Source of the DNA: Streptomyces sp. McG3
Lineage (GTDB): Bacteria > Actinomycetota > Actinomycetes > Streptomycetales > Streptomycetaceae
Assembly (NCBI RefSeq): GCF_018619185.1
Contig: NZ_JAAXYC010000051.1
Span: 1-35,721, forward strand
Direction: 5' to 3'
DNA length: 35,721 nt
Both the position numbers and the translations under genes were made by a program. This document shows positions 15,716 to 24,818 of this stretch, in pieces. The stretch's first letter is position 1. Each line of letters starts with the position of its first letter. Below the pieces are notes generated by a model, which saw only the letters and a list, made by a program, of their open reading frames with translations, was not told the origin of the DNA and made no database searches.

Positions 15716-17068
15716 CTAGGCCCCGAGCATTCCGGTCCACATGTCCGGGAAGTCCGGCAGGGTCTTGGCGGTCGTGCCCACGTTCTCGATCTCCACGCCC
15801 TTCACCGCCAGGCCGATGATCGCCCCGGCGGTGGCCATGCGGTGGTCGTCGTACGTGTGGAAGACGCCGCCGTGCAGCGGGCGCGGGCGGATGTGCAGCC
15901 CGTCGGCCGTCTCGGTGACGTCGCCGCCGAGCTCGTTGATCTCCTTGGTCAGCGCGGCCAGCCGGTCCGTCTCGTGCAGCCGCAGATGGGCGACGCCGCT
16001 CAGCGTGGAGGGGGAGTCGGCCAGCGCCGCGACCGCCGCGATGCCCGGGGTCAGCTCGCCGACCTCGCCGAGGTCCACGTCGATGCCGTGGATACGGCCC
16101 GTGCCGGTGAAGGTCAGCCCGCGCTCGGTCAGCTCGCAGCTGCCGCCCATCGCGGTGAAGATCTCGCGCAGCGCGTCACCCGGCTGGGTGGTGCGCTCGG
16201 GCCAGTCGGGGATCGTGACCCGGCCGCCGGTCACCAGGGCGGCGGCCAGGAACGGCTGGGCGTTGGACAGGTCCGGCTCGATCGTCAGGTCCCGGCCGAG
16301 CAGCGCGGAGGGCGAGACCCGCCACACGTCTCGCTCGCCGCCCGTCTCCGGTTCGTCCACCTGCGCGCCGACGGCCCGCAGCATGTCGACGGTCATCCGG
16401 ATGTGCGGCATCGAGGGGAGTGTGGACCCGGTGTGCCGGACCTCCACGCCCTGGTTGAAGCGCGGGCCCGACAGCAGCAGCGCCGAGACGAACTGCGAGG
16501 AGGACGAGGCGTCGATCGCCACCGGACCGCCCTCCAGTGCCCCGCCGCCGTGCACGGTCAGCGGCAGCGCACCGCGCCCGTCGTCGTCGATCCGCGCACC
16601 GAGTGCCCGCAGCCCCTCGATCACACCGGTCAGCGGGCGCTCGTAGGACCGGGGGTCGCCGTCGAAGCGGACCGGGCCGTCGGCGAGCGTGGCGACGGGC
16701 GGCAGGAAGCGCATGACCGTGCCGGCGTTGCCGACGTCGACCGCCGCCGGGCCGTGCAGCCCCGCCGGGATGACCCGCCAGGCCTCGCCCGAACTGTCCG
16801 GGGAGGCCGCGGCGGACGGGCTGGAGGCGGACGAGGAGGAGACGGTCTCCTCGATCCCGACGCCCATGGCGCGCAGCGCGTCGGCCATGAGCAGGGTGTC
16901 GCGGGAGCGCAGCGGGCGGCGCAGCCAGCCCGGCTCGGCGGCCAGCGAGGCCAGCACGAGTGCGCGGTTGGTGACCGATTTGGATCCGGGCACGGTGACG
17001 GTCGCGTCGACGGCCCCGCTCGCGTGGGGGGCGGGCCAGAGGGCGGGGTGCACGGAACTCTCGGTCAT
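15716..17068 (-). CDS. aroA: 3-phosphoshikimate 1-carboxyvinyltransferase (EPSP synthase)
   Basis: This 450-residue enzyme joins phosphoenolpyruvate to shikimate-3-phosphate in the shikimate pathway. Signature segments are [17 protein letters not shown] (27-43), the phosphoenolpyruvate-site [26 protein letters not shown] and [20 protein letters not shown] serine/alanine-rich insert at about residues 77-95 is low complexity and probably a surface loop. The ATG at 17068 is preceded by AAGG. rsgA follows after three bases. In Streptomyces this aroA is the one near sigR. Confidence 0.95.
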   Translation of the reverse strand: MTESSVHPALWPAPHASGAVDATVTVPGSKSVTNRALVLASLAAEPGWLRRPLRSRDTLLMADALRAMGVGIEETVSSSSASSPSAAASPDSSGEAWRVIPAGLHGPAAVDVGNAGTVMRFLPPVATLADGPVRFDGDPRSYERPLTGVIEGLRALGARIDDDGRGALPLTVHGGGALEGGPVAIDASSSSQFVSALLLSGPRFNQGVEVRHTGSTLPSMPHIRMTVDMLRAVGAQVDEPETGGERDVWRVSPSALLGRDLTIEPDLSNAQPFLAAALVTGGRVTIPDWPERTTQPGDALREIFTAMGGSCELTERGLTFTGTGRIHGIDVDLGEVGELTPGIAAVAALADSPSTLSGVAHLRLHETDRLAALTKEINELGGDVTETADGLHIRPRPLHGGVFHTYDDHRMATAGAIIGLAVKGVEIENVGTTAKTLPDFPDMWTGMLGA

Positions 17069-17172
17069 GGCCCTTACTTTAGTGGCTCCCCGCAAACCCG
17101 GATCGTCACCAAAAGGGCGGAAACCGCCTCGTAACGAAGGAGTGGTACGGACCGCGGCGCTCCGGCCGGCCC

Positions 17173-17886
17173 TCACCAGCCCAGCAGCCACCGCCCGCCG
17201 CCGATCAGCGAGCACAGCGACACCGCGTGGAAGAGGAACAGCCACAGCACCGCCGGGGCGTGGGTCAGCCGGGCCAGCTGGTCCGCGTCGGAGTCCGGGG
17301 CGCCGCCGTGGCGCCGCTTGGACTGGAGCTCGAACGGCGGCCGCACCCCGCCCAGCAGCAGGAACCACACCACCGCGTACGCGAACGCCGACTGGACGTC
17401 CGAGGAGGCCAGCCAGGACACCAGCAGGAACGCGGTGCCGGTCAGGATGACGGTGAGGGCCCCGTACACATTGCGGATCATCACGAGCATCACCGCGAGC
17501 AGGGCCGTCGCCACCCACAGCAGGAGGGTGATCCTGCCGTTGGTCAGCAGCCAGGCACCGCCCAGGCCCAGCAGCGAGGGGGCCGTGTAGCCCGCGGCGG
17601 CCGTGAGGATCATGCCGATCCCCGTCGGCTTGCCGCGGCTCACGGTCAGGCCGCTGGTGTCCGAGTGCAGCCGGATGCCGGAGAGCTGCCGCCCGGTGAG
17701 CAGCGCCACCAGTCCGTGGCCGCCCTCGTGCGCGATGGTGATGGTGTTGCGCGCGAGCCGCCATAGCGGGTTGGGCACGACGGCGATGAGCGCCAGGGTG
17801 GCCGTCACCACCACCAGCCACTGTTCGGGAGCGGACTGGGTTCCGGTGACGCGATCCCACAGATCGCCCAATTCGGTGCTGTTCAT
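17173..17886 (-). CDS. M50B-family integral membrane metallopeptidase-like protein
   Basis: This 237-residue membrane protein has about six hydrophobic helices. The zinc-protease motif HEGGH (in [15 protein letters not shown]) lies in the second helical region, near residue 54, matching the Peptidase_M50B (site-2-protease-like) family. No PDZ domain is present, so it is a minimal form. The substrate is unknown. The start at the ATG at 17886 has AAGGAG 11 bases upstream. It is divergent from the SRAP gene, with only 53 bp between starts. The proximity to aroA (105 bp downstream, same strand) does not imply a shared role. Confidence 0.82.
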   Translation of the reverse strand: MNSTELGDLWDRVTGTQSAPEQWLVVVTATLALIAVVPNPLWRLARNTITIAHEGGHGLVALLTGRQLSGIRLHSDTSGLTVSRGKPTGIGMILTAAAGYTAPSLLGLGGAWLLTNGRITLLLWVATALLAVMLVMIRNVYGALTVILTGTAFLLVSWLASSDVQSAFAYAVVWFLLLGGVRPPFELQSKRRHGGAPDSDADQLARLTHAPAVLWLFLFHAVSLCSLIGGGRWLLGW

Positions 17887-17939
17887 CGGCCGGGCGACTC
17901 CTTGCGGTCGGGGCGGGCGGTCGTGGCAGTCTGGCACTT

Positions 17940-18755
17940 ATGTGCGGACGGTATGCAGCGAGCCGGAACCCCGAGGACCTGACCGGGCTCTTCGGCGTCG
18001 AGAAGTGGGAACCCACCGAGACCCTGGAGCCGGACTGGAACGTGGCGCCGACCAAAGAGGTCTACGCGGTTCTGGAGCGTCCTGTTAAGGACGCCGACGA
18101 CCAGCGTCCGGTTCGCCAGCTGCGTGCCCTGAAATGGGGACTCGTGCCGTCCTGGTCGAAGACCCCCGAGGGCGCCGCCCGGATGATCAACGCCCGCGCG
18201 GAGACCGTGCACGAGAAGCCCTCCTTCCGCCGTGCCTTCGCCCAGCGCCGCTGCATCCTGCCCGCCGACGGCTACTACGAGTGGGTCACCGGCTCGGAGG
18301 AACGGCAGCTGGAGGAGAAGAAGGGCAAGAAGCGGGCCCGTAAACAGCCCTACTTCGTGACCCCCGCCGACGGGTCCGTGTTCGCGATGGCCGGACTGTA
18401 CGAGTTCTGGCGCGACACGACCCTGCCCGGCGACCACGGACACGCCTGGTGGGTGACGTGCTCGGTGATCACCACCGAGGCGGAGACCACCCCGCTGGCC
18501 GTCGCCCCCGCCGAGGGGCCCGGCGCGCTCGCCGACATCCACCCCCGGATGCCGCTGATGCTCACGCCCGACCGCTGGGACACCTGGCTGGACCCCACGC
18601 ACACGGGCCTCGACGAGCTGCGCGCGCTGCTGGAGCCGCCGCCCGGCGGGCTGATGCGCGCCTACCCGGTCGCCACCACCGTCAGCAACGTCCGCAACAA
18701 CGGACCCGAACTGCTGGAGGAGCTGGCCGCGCCGGAGGAGTCCACGCTGTTCTGA
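17940..18755 (+). CDS. SRAP-domain abasic-site DNA-protein crosslinking protein (HMCES/YedK family)
   Basis: This 271-residue protein has all catalytic elements of the SRAP family. Cys2 (MCGRY) is exposed after Met1 removal and forms the thiazolidine crosslink to abasic sites. DWNVAPT provides the conserved Asn, ADGYYEW the Glu, and IHPRMPLM the His. It shields abasic sites in single-stranded DNA. A Lys/Arg-rich insert [16 protein letters not shown] at about 121-136 could add DNA contacts. No Shine-Dalgarno sequence is visible before the ATG at 17940, so it may be translated from a leaderless transcript. Confidence 0.92.
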   Translation: MCGRYAASRNPEDLTGLFGVEKWEPTETLEPDWNVAPTKEVYAVLERPVKDADDQRPVRQLRALKWGLVPSWSKTPEGAARMINARAETVHEKPSFRRAFAQRRCILPADGYYEWVTGSEERQLEEKKGKKRARKQPYFVTPADGSVFAMAGLYEFWRDTTLPGDHGHAWWVTCSVITTEAETTPLAVAPAEGPGALADIHPRMPLMLTPDRWDTWLDPTHTGLDELRALLEPPPGGLMRAYPVATTVSNVRNNGPELLEELAAPEESTLF

Positions 18756-18799
18756 GCGGCGCGCGGGGTCCGGGCGGGCGCGCGGGAGAGGATGGCGCG

Positions 18800-19440
18800 G
18801 TGAGCCGTCAACCACGTACGCAGAACGTCACCACCGACGCCGGTGAGGCCCGGATCACCTGGGTCCGAGCGCCCGCGCCCCGCCTCGTGCTGGCCGTGAG
18901 CCACGGGGCGGGCGGCGGCATCGAGGCCCGCGATCTGAAGGCCCTGGCCGCGACCCTGCCCGGGCACGGCGTCACCGTCGCCCTGGTGGAGCAGCCGTGG
19001 CGGGTGGCCGGCAAGAAGGTCGCGCCCGCCCCGAAGACCCTGGACACCGGCTGGCGCGGTCTGTGGCCCGCCCTGGCCGCCCCGGGCTTCCCGTCGTCTC
19101 CGGGGGCCGCAGCGCCGGGGCCCGGGTCGCCTGCCGTACGGCGACGGAGCTGGGCGCGGCGGCCGTCCTCGCGCTCAGCTTCCCGCTGCACCCGCCGGGC
19201 AAGCCCGAGAAGTCCCGCGCCGACGAACTGCTCGGCGCCGGAGTGCCCACGCTGGTGGTGCAGGGCGGCAACGATCCGTTCGGCCGGCCCGACGAGTTCC
19301 CGCCCGGCCCGTATGAGCTGGCCGAAGTGCCCCACGGCGACCACGGGTTCGCGGTGCCGAAGCGGTCCGGGGCGACCGAGGAGCAGACGATGGCCGTCCT
19401 CACCGACGCGGTGGCCGGGTGGATCGCGTCACTCGGCTGA
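18800..19440 (+). pseudogene. Alpha/beta-hydrolase-family protein interrupted by a one-base frameshift
   Basis: Reading from the GTG at 18800 gives a normal N-terminus ([21 protein letters not shown]...), up to [10 protein letters not shown] near 19080-19090. The family continuation [19 protein letters not shown] is then found only in the -1 frame, which stays open to the stop at 19440. The nucleophile motif GRSAG and the C-terminal His in VPHGDHGF are both in the second frame. One missing base in the GCCCCGGGC run explains everything. The combined product would be about 213 residues, typical for these small hydrolases placed before sigR in Streptomyces. A real mutation and a sequencing error are both possible; no good slippery heptamer is present. 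Confidence 0.8.
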
Positions 19441-19491
19441 CCGGATCCGCCCCGGGGTGACCCGGGCCTCACGCACCTGGCACAGACCCCG

Positions 19492-19517
19492 GGAATGCTC
19501 CGCCCGGGGGCGCTGTT
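19492..19517 (+). promoter_or_regulatory. SigR-dependent autoregulatory promoter (sigRp2)
   Basis: GGAAT (19492-19496), 18 bases, GTT (19515-19517) is an exact match to the SigR consensus. It lies upstream of the long sigR reading frame, as the stress-induced second promoter does in S. coelicolor. Confidence 0.87.
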
Positions 19518-19567
19518 GTTCGGGACGTCGGTACAGGAACGTCGTACGTGGAGAGGGAGTCCGTCGC

Positions 19568-19753
19568 ATGGGTTCGACCATCTGCCCCAGCCGCTCGAAC
19601 GCCGCTGATCTGGAGTGGACCGTGCTGCCTGCGGCGAGGACCAGCCACGAGCGGCCGCGGGGCGGTGCTGATCGACAGCCCGTCTCGAAGCAAGGTCGAC
19701 TATTCTCCGATGCGAGCGGGTCCGGTTTCGGCTCCGCCACATCGTTGGAGGAG
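19568..19753 (+). other. In-frame N-terminal extension for the long SigR isoform
   Basis: An ATG at 19568 with GGAGAGGGAG eight bases upstream opens a frame of 62 codons that runs without a stop into sigR. S. coelicolor makes an unstable longer form (sigma-R-prime, about 55 extra residues) from the induced transcript. The position directly after the SigR-type promoter fits that. The extension contains a single Cys at position 6. Confidence 0.75.
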
Positions 19754-20410
19754 GTGGGTCCGGTCACTGGGACCGACACAGGGACCGACGACGGCCGTGC
19801 ACCGGAGACGCCCGCCGAGCGCAACGCGCGCTTCGAGCGGGACGCCCTCGGTTTTCTCGACCAGATGTACTCGGCCGCGCTGCGCATGACGCGCAACCCG
19901 GCTGATGCCGAGGACCTGGTCCAGGAGACCTACGCCAAGGCGTACGGCTCCTTCCACCAGTTCCGTGAGGGTACGAACCTCAAGGCGTGGATGTACCGCA
20001 TTCTGACCAACACCTTCATCAACTCGTACCGCAAGAAGCAGCGGGAGCCCCAGCGCAGCGCCGCCGAGGAGATCGAGGACTGGCAGCTGGCACGGGCCGA
20101 GTCGCACATGTCGACCGGTCTGCGTTCGGCCGAGTCCCAGGCGCTCGACCATCTCCCGGACTCCGACGTGAAGTCGGCGCTCCAGGCGATTCCCGAGGAG
20201 TTCCGCATCGCCGTGTATCTCGCCGATGTCGAGGGCTTTGCCTACAAGGAGATCGCGGACATCATGGGGACTCCCATCGGTACGGTGATGTCCCGGCTGC
20301 ACCGTGGCCGCCGCCAGTTGCGCGGCATGCTGGAGGACTACGCCCGTGAGCGCGGGCTCGTCGCGGCCGGCGCCGGTGACTCGGACGATCGGAAGGGCTC
20401 GGCCTCATGA
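19754..20410 (+). CDS. sigR: Thiol-stress ECF sigma factor SigR
   Basis: The short form has 218 residues. Region 2 (about residues 25-95) contains [19 protein letters not shown] and [13 protein letters not shown]; region 4 (about 140-195) ends with [19 protein letters not shown], the -35-recognition helix. Sequence and context (overlapping rsrA) identify it as SigR, which directs RNA polymerase to genes for thioredoxin, mycothiol and proteostasis under disulfide stress. The GTG at 19754 matches the conserved [10 protein letters not shown] start, but GGAGGAG abuts it, so spacing is poor. The better ribosome site belongs to the upstream ATG at 19568. The stop overlaps the rsrA start. Confidence 0.93.
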   Translation: MGPVTGTDTGTDDGRAPETPAERNARFERDALGFLDQMYSAALRMTRNPADAEDLVQETYAKAYGSFHQFREGTNLKAWMYRILTNTFINSYRKKQREPQRSAAEEIEDWQLARAESHMSTGLRSAESQALDHLPDSDVKSALQAIPEEFRIAVYLADVEGFAYKEIADIMGTPIGTVMSRLHRGRRQLRGMLEDYARERGLVAAGAGDSDDRKGSAS

Positions 20411-20727
20411 GCTGCGGAGAGCCGCACGAGACGGATTGCTCGGAGGTCCTCGACCATCTCTACGAGTTCCTCGACCGGGAGATGCCCGAGGGCGACTGCA
20501 CCAAGTTCGAGGTGCACTTCGAGGAGTGCTCCCCGTGCCTGGAGAAGTACGGCCTCGAACAGGCCGTGAAGAAGCTGGTCAAGCGCTGCTGCGGGCAGGA
20601 CGACGTCCCGACCGACCTGCGCTCCAAGGTGATGGGCCGGATCGACCTGATCCGGGCCGGCGAGGCCGTGCCCGAACACGATCTGACCGTGCAGGACACC
20701 GACCGGTCGGCGTCCGCCGCCGAGTAG
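20407..20727 (+). CDS. rsrA: Redox-sensing zinc anti-sigma factor RsrA
   Basis: This 106-residue protein has the ZAS signature: Cys11, His37, Cys41 and Cys44 (HFEECSPC), the zinc ligands and redox switch that release SigR on disulfide formation. Further cysteines are 3, 31, 61 and 62, the same set I recall from S. coelicolor RsrA. Its ATG overlaps the sigR TGA (ATGA), implying coupled translation and balanced stoichiometry. The C-terminal third is acidic and variable. Confidence 0.95.
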   Translation: MSCGEPHETDCSEVLDHLYEFLDREMPEGDCTKFEVHFEECSPCLEKYGLEQAVKKLVKRCCGQDDVPTDLRSKVMGRIDLIRAGEAVPEHDLTVQDTDRSASAAE

Positions 20728-20744
20728 TCATTCACCCGCAGATG

Positions 20745-20770
20745 CACCGGCGGATCCCTGGGATCCGGTG
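20745..20770 (+). terminator. Hairpin after rsrA; rest of the 300-bp gap
   Basis: CACC...GGATCC, a three-base loop CTG, then GGATCCGGTG forms a stem with a bulge, about 18 bases after the rsrA stop. The remaining gap to 21029 has no convincing gene; minus-strand frames there are shadows. It presumably holds the TPR-gene promoter, which I could not pinpoint. Confidence 0.55.
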
Positions 20771-21029
20771 GGACGGCCGCTGTGCCCCGATAGCCCGGGC
20801 CCAGCGGCCCACGCATGTCCGGGGCCGTGCTGGAGCCGCACGTGCCCGGCAGCGGGCGGGGCCACCGGCCACAGGTGGTGGAAGGCGCTGGGACGCGTCT
20901 CGCACGGGGCGGTCTGACCCCGGCCTGAGCTGGGTAACCCATGGGTAATGAGCGGGCGTCCGGCCGGGCATGGTTGGATGCGAAAGCAGAGCGGATGACG
21001 AGGGCGTCCAGTCGGGACAGGCGGGAATC

Positions 21030-22025
21030 GTGAGGATCTTCGGGAAGGTACGGCATCGGCCGTCCGCCTCTTGGCGGCAGGCCACGGACCGCGCGTTCAC
21101 GCTGATCGGCGACGGCCGGTACGAGGACGCGGGGGCGCTGCTGACGCGCGCGGCGGATCTGGAGCCCTGGCTCTCGGAGTCCTGGTTCAATCTGGCGCTG
21201 CTGCACAAGTTCCGCCACGACTGGGAGCAGGCGAGGGCGGCGGGCCTGCGCGCCGTCGCGCTGCTCGACCGGGAGTCGGGCGCCCCGGACTGGTGGAACG
21301 TCGGGATCGCGGCCACCGCGCTCCAGGACTGGCCGCTGGCGCGGCGGGCCTGGCAGGCGTACGGCCTGAAGGTCCCCGGCGGCGGTCAGCACAGCGCGGC
21401 CACCACCGAGCCGACCGGTATGGAGCTCGGCAGCGCCGCCGTCCGGCTCTCGCCGGAGGGCGAGGCCGAGGTGGTCTGGGGCCGCCGGCTCGACCCGGCC
21501 CGGATCGAGGTGCTCTCGATCCCGCTGCCGTCCTCCGGGCGGCGCTGGGGCGAGGTCGTCCTGCACGACGGGGTGCCCAACGGCGAGCGGATCACCGCGG
21601 CCGGGCCCTCGTATCCGGTGTTCGACGAGATCGAGCTGTGGGCCCCGTCCCCGGTGCCGACCTGGGTGGTGCTGCTGGAGGCGGCGACCGAGGACGACCG
21701 GGACGCGCTGGAGAAGCTGGCCTCGGACGCCGGGTTCGCCGCCGAGGACTGGTCCTCCTCCGTACGGCTGCTGTGCCGGGCGTGCTCGGAGAGCCGGATG
21801 GAGAGCGACGAGGGCGACGGGGAGCACCTGGACCCGCACGATCACAGTGAGCCGGGCCACCCCGGGCCGCTGGGCCACCGCACCGCGGGCGCCGGAGACC
21901 TGTGGGTCCCGGAGCGCGAGTGCGGTCTCGCGGCCCCCGCCGGGCTGGTGCGCGGGCTGCTGGACGGCTGGGTCGCCGACAGCCCGGACAGCCGCGAGTG
22001 GCGGGATCTCGAAGAAGTCTGCTGA
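21030..22025 (+). CDS. TPR-containing protein downstream of sigR-rsrA
   Basis: This protein of about 331 residues starts at a GTG (21030) reading VRIFGKVRHRPSASWRQATDRAF; an ATG at 20970 is an alternative, and neither has a strong ribosome site. The N-terminal third (about residues 15-110) has TPR-like helices: ATDRAFTLIGDGRYEDAGALLTRAA, SWFNLALLHKFRHDWEQARAAG and WWNVGIAATALQDWPLARRAW. The rest is a beta-rich domain of unknown class, with CRACSES and an acidic/His stretch DEGDGEHLDPHDHSE. It is conserved in Streptomyces beside sigR as far as I recall, with no known role. Confidence 0.82.
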   Translation: MRIFGKVRHRPSASWRQATDRAFTLIGDGRYEDAGALLTRAADLEPWLSESWFNLALLHKFRHDWEQARAAGLRAVALLDRESGAPDWWNVGIAATALQDWPLARRAWQAYGLKVPGGGQHSAATTEPTGMELGSAAVRLSPEGEAEVVWGRRLDPARIEVLSIPLPSSGRRWGEVVLHDGVPNGERITAAGPSYPVFDEIELWAPSPVPTWVVLLEAATEDDRDALEKLASDAGFAAEDWSSSVRLLCRACSESRMESDEGDGEHLDPHDHSEPGHPGPLGHRTAGAGDLWVPERECGLAAPAGLVRGLLDGWVADSPDSREWRDLEEVC

Positions 22026-22140
22026 CCTCTGCCCGTAGGCTGTACGCGCACCGATCGCGGTGCTGTTCCTCCGAGGCGTCCGGGCACCCGGTGCTCTCGG
22101 GTCACCGAGTTTGAGGTTTGCAGGAAGGCGTACGGCGGAC

Positions 22141-22779
22141 ATGTCGCAGCAGGAGACGGACGGGCGGATCGGAGTGGACGACGAGGGGTTCCTCGTCGAC
22201 ACGGAGGACTGCGAGGAGCGCGAGGCGGCCTACCGTGAGCGCGGCACCTCCCGTCCGATCACGGTCGTGGGCAACCCGGTGCTGCACAAGGAGTGCAAGG
22301 ACGTCACCGCGTTCGACGACGAGCTGTCGCGGCTGATCGACGACATGTTCGCCAGCCAGAAGACGGCCGAGGGCGTCGGCCTGGCCGCCAACCAGATCGG
22401 CGTGGACCTGAAGGTCTTCGTCTACGACTGCCCCGACGACGACGGGGTGCGGCACACCGGTGTCATCTGCAACCCGGTCCTGGAGGAGCTGGCTCCCGAG
22501 GCACGGGTACTGGACGACTCCAACGAGGGCTGCCTCTCGGTCCCGACCGCGTACGCCTCGCTCGCCCGCCCCGACTACGCGGTGGTGCGCGGGCAGGACG
22601 CGCAGGGCAATCCGGTCAAGGTGCGGGGCAGCGGCTACTTCGCGCGGTGCCTCCAGCACGAGACGGACCACCTGTACGGCTACCTGTACATCGACCGGCT
22701 CTCCAAGCGGGAGCGCAAGGACGCGCTGCGGCAGATGGACGAGGGCACTCCGCGTTACGAGGTCGTCCCGAACGCCTGA
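22141..22779 (+). CDS. def: Peptide deformylase
   Basis: This 212-residue enzyme removes the formyl group from nascent-chain methionine. All three motifs are present: [10 protein letters not shown] (78-87), EGCLS with the metal-ligand Cys131, and HETDH (His173, Glu174, His177). An N-terminal extension of about 35 residues (acidic, [16 protein letters not shown]) is longer than in E. coli and is seen in several actinobacterial deformylases. The ATG at 22141 has GGAAGG about 12 bases upstream. The window also contains two initiator tRNA-fMet genes, linked functionally but not in an operon. A perfect hairpin terminator follows. Confidence 0.93.
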   Translation: MSQQETDGRIGVDDEGFLVDTEDCEEREAAYRERGTSRPITVVGNPVLHKECKDVTAFDDELSRLIDDMFASQKTAEGVGLAANQIGVDLKVFVYDCPDDDGVRHTGVICNPVLEELAPEARVLDDSNEGCLSVPTAYASLARPDYAVVRGQDAQGNPVKVRGSGYFARCLQHETDHLYGYLYIDRLSKRERKDALRQMDEGTPRYEVVPNA

Positions 22780-22790
22780 GAACGCCTCCC

Positions 22791-22830
22791 GCAGGGACCC
22801 GGCACCGGTTCGCCGGTGCCGGGTCCCTGC
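22791..22830 (+). terminator. Strong terminator after def
   Basis: GCAGGGACCCGGCACCGG (22791-22808), a TTCG tetraloop, and the exact complement (22813-22830) make an 18-bp perfect stem. Confidence 0.9.
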
Positions 22831-22842
22831 CGTTATCGCCTC

Positions 22843-22907
22843 ACCCCTGGCAGATAACTGCATTTTCCCCAGGGGTAGTTGACGCGCGTAGCCGACTCGG
22901 CCAGGCT
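22843..22907 (+). promoter_or_regulatory. Promoter region of the M15 peptidase with inverted repeat
   Basis: ACCCCTGG (22843-22850) and CCAGGGGT (22869-22876) form an 8-bp inverted repeat with an 18-base A/T-richer loop, ending three bases before TTGACG (22879-22884). A 17-base spacer leads to CAGGCT (22902-22907). The promoter is reasonable; the repeat could be an operator. Confidence 0.45.
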
Positions 22908-22946
22908 CGCGTGCACATCGACCGTGACGTTCAGAGGGAGACCCCT

Positions 22947-23684
22947 GTGCTGAGACGTACCGCACGCGTCCTGCTCGGACTTGTCATGACCATTACGTTC
23001 GCGCTGGGGGGTGCGGTACTGACCGCCGGAACCGCCCGGGCCGACGGCTGCTACACCTGGACCCGCACCCTCAAGGCCGGGGCCACCGGCAACGATGTCA
23101 CCCAGCTCCAGATCCGGGTGGCCGGCTACCCGGGCTACAACGCGGTGCTCGCCATCGACGGCTCCTACGGCCCCGCCACCACCGCCGCCGTCAAGCGGTT
23201 CCAGGCGGCCTACGGCCTGGCGGCCGACGGGGTCGCCGGCCCCGCCACCCAGTCCAAGCTCTACGCGCTCCAGGACAACGACTGCACCCCGGCCCACTTC
23301 ACCTACCCCGAGCTGAACAAGTGCAACAGCACCTGGGCCGGCGGGAGGGTCGCCGCGGGCACGGCCAGGGCGAACGCGCTGAGCAGCATGTGGAAGCTGG
23401 AGGCGCTGCGCCACGCGCTGGGCGACCAGTCCATCCGGGTCACCAGCGGCTTCCGCTCCGCCTCCTGCAACGCGGCCGTGGGCGGAGCCTCCAACAGCCG
23501 CCACATGTACGGCGACGCGGTCGACCTCGGCGCGTCCCCGCACTCGCTGTGCACGCTGGCCAAGCAGGCCCGCTACCACGGCTTCCGGGGCATCCTCGGC
23601 CCGGGCTACGCCGGCCACAACGACCACGTGCACGTCAACCAGGGCCCCAGCCGCTTCTGGTCGGCGCCCAGCTGCGGTATCTGA
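22947..23684 (+). CDS. Secreted zinc M15-family peptidoglycan peptidase with PG-binding domain
   Basis: This protein has 245 residues from a GTG with AGAGGGAG six bases upstream. A Sec signal peptide (residues 1-32) ends in AGTARA, with cleavage before Asp. A peptidoglycan-binding_1 domain (about 40-100) has the pattern GATGNDVTQLQIRV...DGSYGPATTAAVKRFQ. The C-terminal domain is an M15 zinc D-Ala-D-Ala carboxypeptidase type: His186 and Asp193 in SRHMYGDAVD, and His227/His229 in HNDHVHVN. It should trim cell-wall peptides outside the cell. In S. coelicolor, as I recall, terpene (albaflavenone) genes occupy this general interval instead, so the interval is variable. Confidence 0.88.
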   Translation: MLRRTARVLLGLVMTITFALGGAVLTAGTARADGCYTWTRTLKAGATGNDVTQLQIRVAGYPGYNAVLAIDGSYGPATTAAVKRFQAAYGLAADGVAGPATQSKLYALQDNDCTPAHFTYPELNKCNSTWAGGRVAAGTARANALSSMWKLEALRHALGDQSIRVTSGFRSASCNAAVGGASNSRHMYGDAVDLGASPHSLCTLAKQARYHGFRGILGPGYAGHNDHVHVNQGPSRFWSAPSCGI

Positions 23685-23756
23685 CCTTCCCCGTATCTCT
23701 CCCGTACTCCCCGCGCCTTCCCGTACGTCCCGCAGGTCCTCCGTGCCCGGCGGTGC

Positions 23757-24737
23757 TCAGGCGACGTCGGGCACGGAGGTGGTCGCCGGACCCCGGAAGG
23801 TGCGGCGGTAGGCGTTCGGCGTGGTGCCCAGTGACCGCACGAACTGGTGTCGCAGGGTCGCCGCCGTACCGAAGCCCGTCTGCCCCGCGATCGTGTCGAT
23901 CGTCAGCTCGGACGTCTCCAGCAGATGCTGGGCCAGCAGCACCCGCTGCCGCAGCAGCCACCGGTAGGGCGTGGTCCCGGTCTCCTGCTGGAACCGCCGG
24001 GCGAACGTGCGCGGCGACATGTGCGCCAGCGCCGCCAGCTGCTCCACGCTCATCTCCTGGTCGAGGTGCTGTTCCATCCAGGCCAGCGTCGAGCCGACCG
24101 TGTCGCAGGAGCTCCGGGGCAGCGGGCGGCTGATGTACTGCGCCTGCCCGCCGTCCCGGTGCGGCGGCACCACCATCCGCCGGGCGAGGGTGTTGGCCGC
24201 CTCCTGGCCGTACTCCTGCCGGATCAGATGCAGACACGCGTCGATCCCGGCGGCGGTGCCCGCCGAACTGATCACCGCGCCCTCGTCCACGTACAGCACG
24301 TCCGGCTCGACGATCGCCTTCGGGAAGCGCCGCGACAGCTCAGCGGCGTGCCGCCAGTGCGTGGTGCAGCGGCGGCCGTCCAGCAGCCCGGCCGCGCCCA
24401 GGACGTACGCCCCCGAGCAGACGCTCAGCACCCGTGAGCCGCGCGCGACGGCCCGGCGCAGGGCGTCGAGGACCTCCTCGGGATACTCCCGCCGCATGAA
24501 GTGGCTGCCCGCCGGCACGGCGATGAGGTCGGCCTCCTCCAGCCGCTCCAGGCCGTGCGGCGTGGAGATGGTGAAGCCCGCGTGGGTGTTCAGGACGGGC
24601 CCCTCGGCGGAGACCACCGCGAAATCGTGCACCGGCAGGCCTTCCTCGCTGCGGTCCAGGCCGAACACCTCGCACAGGACGCCGAGTTCGAAGGGGTGGA
24701 CCTCGTCGAGGAGTAGGGCGGCGACATTGGTCAGCAT
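23757..24737 (-). CDS. GlxA-like AraC-family regulator (DJ-1/PfpI plus HTH), possible NrdS
   Basis: This 326-residue protein has an N-terminal DJ-1/PfpI-like domain (about 1-180; nucleophile-elbow-like LSVCSGAYVLGAAG near 104-117) and a C-terminal AraC DNA-binding domain (about 215-310; MSVEQLAALAHMSPRTFARRF and IDTIAGQTGFGTAATLRHQF). This is the AdpA/GlxA architecture. The Streptomyces class Ia reductase operon is described as nrdABS with an AraC-like nrdS, and this gene lies downstream of nrdB on the same strand, so NrdS is plausible. Against simple co-transcription, 321 bp, a strong hairpin and an opposite-strand ORF intervene. TGGCAG repeats lie just upstream. Confidence 0.83.
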   Translation of the reverse strand: MLTNVAALLLDEVHPFELGVLCEVFGLDRSEEGLPVHDFAVVSAEGPVLNTHAGFTISTPHGLERLEEADLIAVPAGSHFMRREYPEEVLDALRRAVARGSRVLSVCSGAYVLGAAGLLDGRRCTTHWRHAAELSRRFPKAIVEPDVLYVDEGAVISSAGTAAGIDACLHLIRQEYGQEAANTLARRMVVPPHRDGGQAQYISRPLPRSSCDTVGSTLAWMEQHLDQEMSVEQLAALAHMSPRTFARRFQQETGTTPYRWLLRQRVLLAQHLLETSELTIDTIAGQTGFGTAATLRHQFVRSLGTTPNAYRRTFRGPATTSVPDVA

Positions 24738-24747
24738 GGTCCGAGTG

Positions 24748-24782
24748 TGGCAGCTATTTGATGTCCCATGGCAGTCCTGCCA
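24748..24782. promoter_or_regulatory. TGGCAG repeats between the AraC-type regulator and the small ORF
   Basis: TGGCAG occurs at 24748-24753 and 24769-24774 (period 21, two helical turns), and CTGCCA at 24777-24782 makes the second copy a palindrome with a 2-bp gap. This divergent intergenic region is where an autoregulatory operator is expected. The half-site resembles the AdpA consensus start TGGC. Binding is inferred. Confidence 0.5.
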
Positions 24783-24818
24783 CTGATGTTTTTCGTTCCG
24801 GCGGTCCAGAGTAGAGGC

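Noticed and set aside
19070..19100. Programmed -1 ribosomal frameshift in the hydrolase
   Set aside because: No in-frame X XXY YYZ slippery heptamer or clear downstream pseudoknot; a deleted base in a C/G run is simpler.
21023..21048. GGAAT at 21023 as another SigR promoter
   Set aside because: The base triplet 18 positions downstream is GGT rather than GTT, and the motif overlaps the likely TPR-gene start.
20732..21316. Minus-strand frame covering the gap after rsrA
   Set aside because: Shadow of the TPR gene continuing into non-coding DNA; no start signal or domain.
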